Below, one piece after another: positions 59,560 through 64,000 of a DNA stretch of 64,000 bases (its first letter is position 1; every line of letters begins with the position of its first letter). Location of the stretch: NCBI RefSeq assembly GCF_007741535.1, contig NZ_CP036525.1:5518001-5582000 (forward strand). The letters are read 5' to 3'. Made by a program: the position numbers and the translations under genes. The stretch is from Rubripirellula lacrimiformis. Its GTDB lineage: Bacteria; Planctomycetota; Planctomycetia; Pirellulales; Pirellulaceae. Under the pieces are notes generated by a model, which was not told the origin of the DNA, ran no database searches, and worked only from the letters and a program-made list of their open reading frames with translations.

Positions 59560-60585
59560 TTGAAAGACCTATTTGTGACGCCCCCCTACGCTGTCTGTCG
59601 GCTAACGTTCCTGGCTGCCGCTACCCTGGCGCCGGTTGTTTTGGCTGACTCCCCCCAACCGATGAAACCCTATACCGAGGCGATCGAACATACCGAAGTC
59701 GAGCTGGAAATGGTCCCCATCCCTGGCGGAACGTTTCGGATGGGATCACCGGCCGACGAAGAAGAACGTAAGGACGACGAAGGCCCGCAAGCAGATGTCA
59801 CCATTTCGCCATTCTGGATGGGCAAGTTCGAAGTGACCTGGGATCAGTATGACGTTTGGAGCGAGCAGTTGGATCAAATGCGGCGGCAGATGCTGTCCAT
59901 CAAACCCACCGACCGAGATGCCTTGGTCGACGGAGTTTCTAAGCCGACCGAACCGTACACCGACATGAGTTTTGGGATGGGGAAAGGCGAGTACCCGGCG
60001 ATCTGCATGACCCAACATGCCGCTCGCACGTTCTGTGAATGGCTATCGGCCAAGACCGGACATTACTACCGCCTGCCCACCGAAGCCGAATGGGAATACG
60101 CCGCACGCGCCGGCACCACGACGGCCTATTCGTTTGGCGAAGATCCTTCCGACCTGGATGACTATGCCTGGTACTTCGACAACAGCGATGACGCTTACCA
60201 CGAAGTCGGCCAGAAGAAACCGAACCCGTGGGGCCTTCACGATATGCACGGGAACGTTGCCGAGTGGGTGCTGGATCAATACGACCCGGCCTTTTACGCC
60301 GATCACGCCAAATCCACCGATCCGCTGAATGTCCCCAAGACGCTGTATCCGCGAGTCGTTCGCGGCGGCGGATGGGACGATGATCCCGATATGCTGCGAA
60401 GCGCCGCTCGCGAAGGATCCAGCGGCGAATGGAAAGACCAAGACCCTCAATTGCCCCGCAGCATTTGGTACCACACCGACGCGTTGGGCGTCGGATTTCG
60501 GGTCGTCCGCCCCATGACCGAACCCACCGCCGAACAACGTTCCACCAAATGGGACAAATGCGAACCGAAACAGGTCGACGAGTGA
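59560..60585 (+). CDS. Formylglycine-generating-enzyme-like (FGE-sulfatase domain) exported protein
   Basis: The protein has about 341 residues. A signal ([15 protein letters not shown]) is followed by the FGE-like domain: [78 protein letters not shown] and [22 protein letters not shown], closing [10 protein letters not shown]. True FGE enzymes use two Cys in the C-terminal region; none is present there, so it probably does not make formylglycine. FGE-like exported proteins in planctomycetes are common and of unknown function. The start is TTG at 59560 or GTG at 59575. It precedes the Gfo/Idh gene by about 100 bp. Confidence 0.85.
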   Translation: MKDLFVTPPYAVCRLTFLAAATLAPVVLADSPQPMKPYTEAIEHTEVELEMVPIPGGTFRMGSPADEEERKDDEGPQADVTISPFWMGKFEVTWDQYDVWSEQLDQMRRQMLSIKPTDRDALVDGVSKPTEPYTDMSFGMGKGEYPAICMTQHAARTFCEWLSAKTGHYYRLPTEAEWEYAARAGTTTAYSFGEDPSDLDDYAWYFDNSDDAYHEVGQKKPNPWGLHDMHGNVAEWVLDQYDPAFYADHAKSTDPLNVPKTLYPRVVRGGGWDDDPDMLRSAAREGSSGEWKDQDPQLPRSIWYHTDALGVGFRVVRPMTEPTAEQRSTKWDKCEPKQVDE

Positions 60586-60686
60586 TCCCGACCTAGCCGA
60601 TTCGGTTGACTGACAAAACGTTTCCCCCCCCTGAAACCTCCATCCGTTCCCTCCCCATCTTCCTACCTACAGACGAGCTGATTTGC

Positions 60687-62057
60687 ATGACCACTCCGAA
60701 TACTCGACGCGATTTCCTGAAGACGTCCGGGAAAGTTGCTGCCGCCACGACTCTAATTTCAACCGCTGCGCCCAAGAACGTTCACGCGGCCGAAGACAAC
60801 ACGATCCGCATTGCCCTGGTGGGATGCGGTGGACGTGGGACGGGCGCCGCACTGAACGCCCTGTCGGTCGACAACGGCCCGATCCAACTGGTCGCGATCG
60901 CGGACGTTTTCGAAAAGAATCTCAACAGCACTCACGCCGCCCTTTCCGGGCACAACAAAGTCGGATCCAAAGTGGACTGTCCGGCCGAACGTCAGTTCAT
61001 CGGATTTGACGCTTACCGAAAAGCGATGGATGTGTTGAAGCCTGGCGACGTCGTTATCCTGGCGACCCCACCTGGATTCCGCTGGGTCCACTACAGCTAT
61101 GCGATCGAGCGTGGGCTGAACGTGTTCATGGAAAAACCGGTCACGATTGACGCTCCCACTTCGAAGCGGATGCTGGACATCAACAAGCAGGCGGTCGACA
61201 AGAATTTGAAGGTTGGCGTCGGCCTGATGTGCCGACACTGCCGAGGCCGCCAAGAGCTATTTGATCGTATCCAAAGCGGCGAAATTGGCGACCTGACGAT
61301 GCTTCGCGCTTACCGAATGGCCGGCCCCACCGCCTCGGCCGCAGTGATGCCTAACGACGGATCGATGTCACCGCTGTTCCATCAGATCAAAAACTTCCAC
61401 GGCTTCCTGTGGCTCAGCGGCGGAGCGGTCAGCGACTTCTTGATTCACAACATCGACGAATCCTGCTGGATGAAAAACGCTTGGCCCGAAAAGGCAATCG
61501 CAATCGGCGGACGCCATTACCGGGGCGACCACATCGACCAAAACTTTGACACCTATGCGATCGAGTACACGTTTGCCGACGGTGCCAAACTATTCGTCGA
61601 CGGACGCACGATCCCAGGCTGCAAAAACGAGTTCGCCAGTTTCGCACATGGAACGAAAGGATCCGCGGTCATTTCGGCTGCTTCCCACACCCCGGCCAAG
61701 AGCAAACTGTTCACCGACCAAGCGATGAGCAAGGACAAGATGACCTGGGCGTTCCCGCAGCCCGAACCGAACCCGTACGACCTTGAATGGGTCGACCTGA
61801 TCGACGCGATCCGCCAAGACCGACCTTACAACGAGGTTGAACGCGGCGTGATGGCCAGTGCCGTCACATCGATGGGACGCATGGCCGCCCACACCGGACA
61901 GGAGATCACGTTGGCGAACTTCATGGAACACAAACATGAATTCGCACCGGAGATCGACAAGCTGACCATGGACAGCGATTCACCGCTGATGCCGAACGCC
62001 GAGGGCAAGCACAGCGTCCCGATGCCCGGCTTGGTCAAGAAACGCGAATACCTGTAG
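60687..62057 (+). CDS. Tat-exported Gfo/Idh/MocA-family oxidoreductase
   Basis: The protein has 456 residues. MTTPNTRRDFLKTSGKVAAA is a twin-arginine signal. The Rossmann motif ALVGCGGRGTGAALNAL follows, then VFMEKPVTIDAPTSKRMLDINKQA with the family Glu-Lys-Pro motif. A C-terminal alpha/beta domain contains SGGAVSDFLIHNIDESCWM. It oxidises or reduces sugars or sugar acids with NAD(P); cofactor loading before Tat export is expected. The start was chosen at 60687; the longer frame from 60606 begins with TTG and lacks support. Downstream, palindromic repeats begin within about 30 bp. Confidence 0.9.
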   Translation: MTTPNTRRDFLKTSGKVAAATTLISTAAPKNVHAAEDNTIRIALVGCGGRGTGAALNALSVDNGPIQLVAIADVFEKNLNSTHAALSGHNKVGSKVDCPAERQFIGFDAYRKAMDVLKPGDVVILATPPGFRWVHYSYAIERGLNVFMEKPVTIDAPTSKRMLDINKQAVDKNLKVGVGLMCRHCRGRQELFDRIQSGEIGDLTMLRAYRMAGPTASAAVMPNDGSMSPLFHQIKNFHGFLWLSGGAVSDFLIHNIDESCWMKNAWPEKAIAIGGRHYRGDHIDQNFDTYAIEYTFADGAKLFVDGRTIPGCKNEFASFAHGTKGSAVISAASHTPAKSKLFTDQAMSKDKMTWAFPQPEPNPYDLEWVDLIDAIRQDRPYNEVERGVMASAVTSMGRMAAHTGQEITLANFMEHKHEFAPEIDKLTMDSDSPLMPNAEGKHSVPMPGLVKKREYL

Positions 62058-62084
62058 TCGGCCCGGCCGACTGGGCAGGTCGAC

Positions 62085-62226
62085 GGTCGTTTAGCCGTGT
62101 GGGCAATGTCCCACGTGATCGGTAGAACGAGGTGGGATGGGTTGAACCGAATGGGTCCGCGACTTGGTTCTCGTTTAGCCGTGTGGGCAACGCCCCACGT
62201 GACCGCTAAAAACGCGCGGCCCGATG
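62085..62226. repeat. Palindromic interspersed repeat, type B units, left part
   Basis: Units contain TCGTTTAGCCGTGTGGGCAA followed by CGCCCCACGTGAYCG, and ACGCGCGGCCCGATG. They are related to the type A cluster by the shared CGCGCGGCC and GGGCACGCGGTTAAACGA parts. The final unit is cut by the IS at 62227. Confidence 0.85.
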
Positions 62227-63800
62227 AGGCTGTGAATAATTGAGTTTTGGCTTGTTGGATTTCTACATGGGGCTAAATTATTTGCATGAAAATTCCAACC
62301 GATGCTCAGCAGCGTGGTTCCGCTCGCACCCACCGCCCCGAACGCAGCCAAGTTGAGATGCGGTTCTATTCGCTCGACCAGATGGTGGCCCGCGAGCACC
62401 GCGTTCGTTTGGTATGGCAGTACTGCGAATCGCTCGACCTCGGACCGCTTTACGAGAAGATCAAATCGAAAGTAGATGGTCGTGGTCGTACCCCGATCGA
62501 TCCGCGAATCCTCTTCGCCCTGTGGTTCTACGCAACGCTCGAAGGGATCAGTAGCGCCCGCCGTTTGAGCGATTTGACCACCCGCGACTTCCACTACCTG
62601 TGGATCTGCGGCGATGTCACGGTTAATCATCACACCCTGAGCGACTTTCGCAGCGGCAACGCCGAGTATCTCGAGAAGTTGCTTAGCGACTCGATCGCCG
62701 TGCTGCTGAGCGAAAAACTGATCACGTTGGATACCATCGGGCAGGATGGCATGCGGGTGCGTGCCTCGGCCGGCAGCAGTTCGTTTCGGTCCGAATCGAC
62801 GCTCCAACAGATGCAAGAGGTTGCCGAAGACTATGTAAAGGAACTCGCCGAGCGATCCGACGAGGAAGCTGCCGCGGCAACTCGGGCCGAACAGGCCGCC
62901 CGCAAGCGTGCTGCCGACGAACGACTCGAGCGTATCAAGGCGGCTCAAGAGAACCTCAAAGAACTTGAGCGACGTCGTAAAGAGAAACGATCACGCAAAA
63001 GCAAGTCGACCCCACGAGCCTCCACAACGGACCCCGAAGCGGCGCGGATGAAGATGGGAGACGGCGGTTTTCGCCCCGCCTATAACGTCCAATTCGCCAG
63101 CGACGGCGACTCTCGAATTGTCGTCGGCGTGAGCGTTGACAATCAGGGCAGCGATCAAGGTGAGATGCTTCCGATGTACGAGTCGATCTGCCGCACCTAT
63201 GGGGTGACGCCGGCACACTACTTGGTCGACGGCGGGTTCACCAAAGCGAGCGATATCGAAGCGATGGACGCTGCGGGGACGGAGGTTTACGGTCCACTGA
63301 AGGACATCAAAAGACAAGTCGCTAACGGCAAGGATCCCCATGCGAGCAAGCCGGGCGATAGCGACGCGATGGCGAGGTATCGAAAGAGGATGGGGACACC
63401 CGAGGCGCAGGAGATGTTGAGACGACGTCCATCGATAGCTGAATTTCCCAACGCGGAATGTCGTAATCGCGGTCTTCATCAGTTCCGGGTTCGTGGCCAG
63501 AAGAAAGCAATGGCCCAAACGCTTTGGCACGTGCTGGTGAACAACTTCAATCGATTGAACAACCTAGGATTTTTACAAACACTGATGAGGCAATCCTGTA
63601 CTGCGACGCCTTGAGGTTGGCCTCCGGCCTCCAATCGTTGGACGCATCGCGTCCAACGAAGCTTCAAAGCGATCCACCAAGACAAAAGAACCACCGAAGC
63701 TTCAACCTGAAACTTTGACGACGACCGGCAATCCAAAATTTTTGAAAAACCACTTCAAAAACACGGCGTCAAGCCACAACCGGCCAATTATTCACAGTCT
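62227..63800 (+). mobile_element. IS1182-like insertion sequence, copy B (1574 bp)
   Basis: The left end is AGGCTGTGAATAATTGAG; the right end is the inverse of AGACTGTGAATAATTGG. A 5-bp duplication CGATG flanks the element (62222-62226 and 63801-63805). Its length equals copy A exactly and the sequence is near identical, differing at a few bases I could spot (some silent in the transposase). The surrounding sequence is the same palindromic repeat position as copy A. Confidence 0.93.
62286..63614 (+). CDS. IS1182-family DDE transposase (copy B)
   Basis: This is a 442-residue intact transposase with the same translation as copy A: GRTPIDPRILFALWFYATLE, a coiled-coil insert rich in Glu/Ala/Arg, YNVQFASDGDSRIVVGVSVD, HYLVDGGFTKASDIEAMD and NAECRNRGLHQFRVRGQKKA. 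The start is the ATG at 62286, 59 bp inside the left inverted repeat. About 185 bp after the stop lead to the right end. The full frame suggests the element is active. Confidence 0.93.
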   Translation: MKIPTDAQQRGSARTHRPERSQVEMRFYSLDQMVAREHRVRLVWQYCESLDLGPLYEKIKSKVDGRGRTPIDPRILFALWFYATLEGISSARRLSDLTTRDFHYLWICGDVTVNHHTLSDFRSGNAEYLEKLLSDSIAVLLSEKLITLDTIGQDGMRVRASAGSSSFRSESTLQQMQEVAEDYVKELAERSDEEAAAATRAEQAARKRAADERLERIKAAQENLKELERRRKEKRSRKSKSTPRASTTDPEAARMKMGDGGFRPAYNVQFASDGDSRIVVGVSVDNQGSDQGEMLPMYESICRTYGVTPAHYLVDGGFTKASDIEAMDAAGTEVYGPLKDIKRQVANGKDPHASKPGDSDAMARYRKRMGTPEAQEMLRRRPSIAEFPNAECRNRGLHQFRVRGQKKAMAQTLWHVLVNNFNRLNNLGFLQTLMRQSCTATP

Positions 63801-64000
63801 CGATGGGCACGCGGTTAAACGAGGTGCAGCGATGCGGATCGAATGGGGCCGCGGCTTGGCTCTCGTTTAGCCGTGTGGGCAACGCCCCACGTGATCGCTG
63901 GAAACGCGCGGCCCGGTGGGCACGCGGTTAAACGAGGTGCAGTGGGGCGGATCGAATGGGTCTGCGGCTTGGCTCTCGTTTAGCCGTGTGGGCAACGCCC
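63801..64000. repeat. Palindromic interspersed repeat, type B units, right part
   Basis: The type B array continues beyond the IS to the window edge: GGGCACGCGGTTAAACGAGG, TCTCGTTTAGCCGTGTGGGC, AACGCCCCACGTGATCG and ACGCGCGGCCCGGTGGGCAC. Almost two full units of about 125 bp are present. The unit is larger than in type A. The array runs off the window. Confidence 0.85.

Noticed and set aside
59560-60585. True formylglycine-generating enzyme for the sulfatase
   Set aside because: The cysteine pair needed for catalysis is not present in the C-terminal region.
26157-63800. Composite transposon carrying 34 kb
   Set aside because: The two IS copies have different target duplications and each is flanked by its own direct repeat, so each inserted separately.

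Overview
The window is GC-rich DNA from a member of the Planctomycetota, most likely a Pirellulaceae relative of Rhodopirellula or Rubripirellula. The evidence is the combination of three sets of planctomycete c-type cytochrome/DUF1549/DUF1553 proteins with DUF1501 partners, a sulfatase, Tat-exported sugar isomerase and Gfo/Idh oxidoreductase, an FGE-like protein, a cysteine-rich YTV-repeat cell-surface protein, and the general scarcity of Shine-Dalgarno sequences. The genus assignment is inference.

Layout. 1-10 kb (minus strand): a Kef-type antiporter cut by the window edge, a DUF1501 / cytochrome-DUF1553 pair, a membrane Ser/Thr kinase and glutamine-dependent NAD synthetase. 10-18 kb: a PAS-AraC regulator divergent from a three-gene DUF1501 / DUF1549-DUF1553 / cytochrome-WD40 cluster, then rpmA (L27) with its own promoter-like sequence and terminator. 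18-25.6 kb: a secreted unknown, YacG, a sigma-70 factor, a PAS-LuxR regulator preceded by two hairpins, and an outer-membrane-like protein. 25.7-28.3 kb: a cluster of palindromic interspersed repeats split by an IS1182-like element. 28.4-39.2 kb: POT transporter, diguanylate cyclase, GlgC, HtrA/Deg protease, MutL, the YTV protein and a small conserved-looking protein. 39.9-53.7 kb: an esterase, an SGNH hydrolase, a REC-GGDEF response regulator, sulfatase plus sugar isomerase, MsrA, a plus-strand run of thioesterase / membrane protein / HemQ / RluA-like protein, convergent PurC, a GH10-like protein that lacks both catalytic glutamates, and an SDR. 53.9-62 kb: a broken RAYT-like transposase, a PmoA/DUF6807 protein, a third DUF1549-DUF1553 / DUF1501 pair, an FGE-like protein and a Gfo/Idh oxidoreductase. 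62-64 kb: a second cluster of related repeats carrying a second, near-identical copy of the same IS.

The most notable observation is that the two 1574-bp IS copies sit at the equivalent position, and in the same orientation, inside the palindromic repeat, each flanked by a 5-bp duplication (CAGCG and CGATG). The element therefore appears to use the repeat as its landing site, as some enterobacterial and pseudomonad IS elements use REP sequences. A degraded RAYT-type HUH transposase is also present in the window. Other points of interest are the GH10-like pseudoenzyme, an RluA-family protein without the usual catalytic Asp, tandem repeats that encode or abut the ends of HemQ and the diguanylate cyclase, and the YTV/Cys-rich surface protein.
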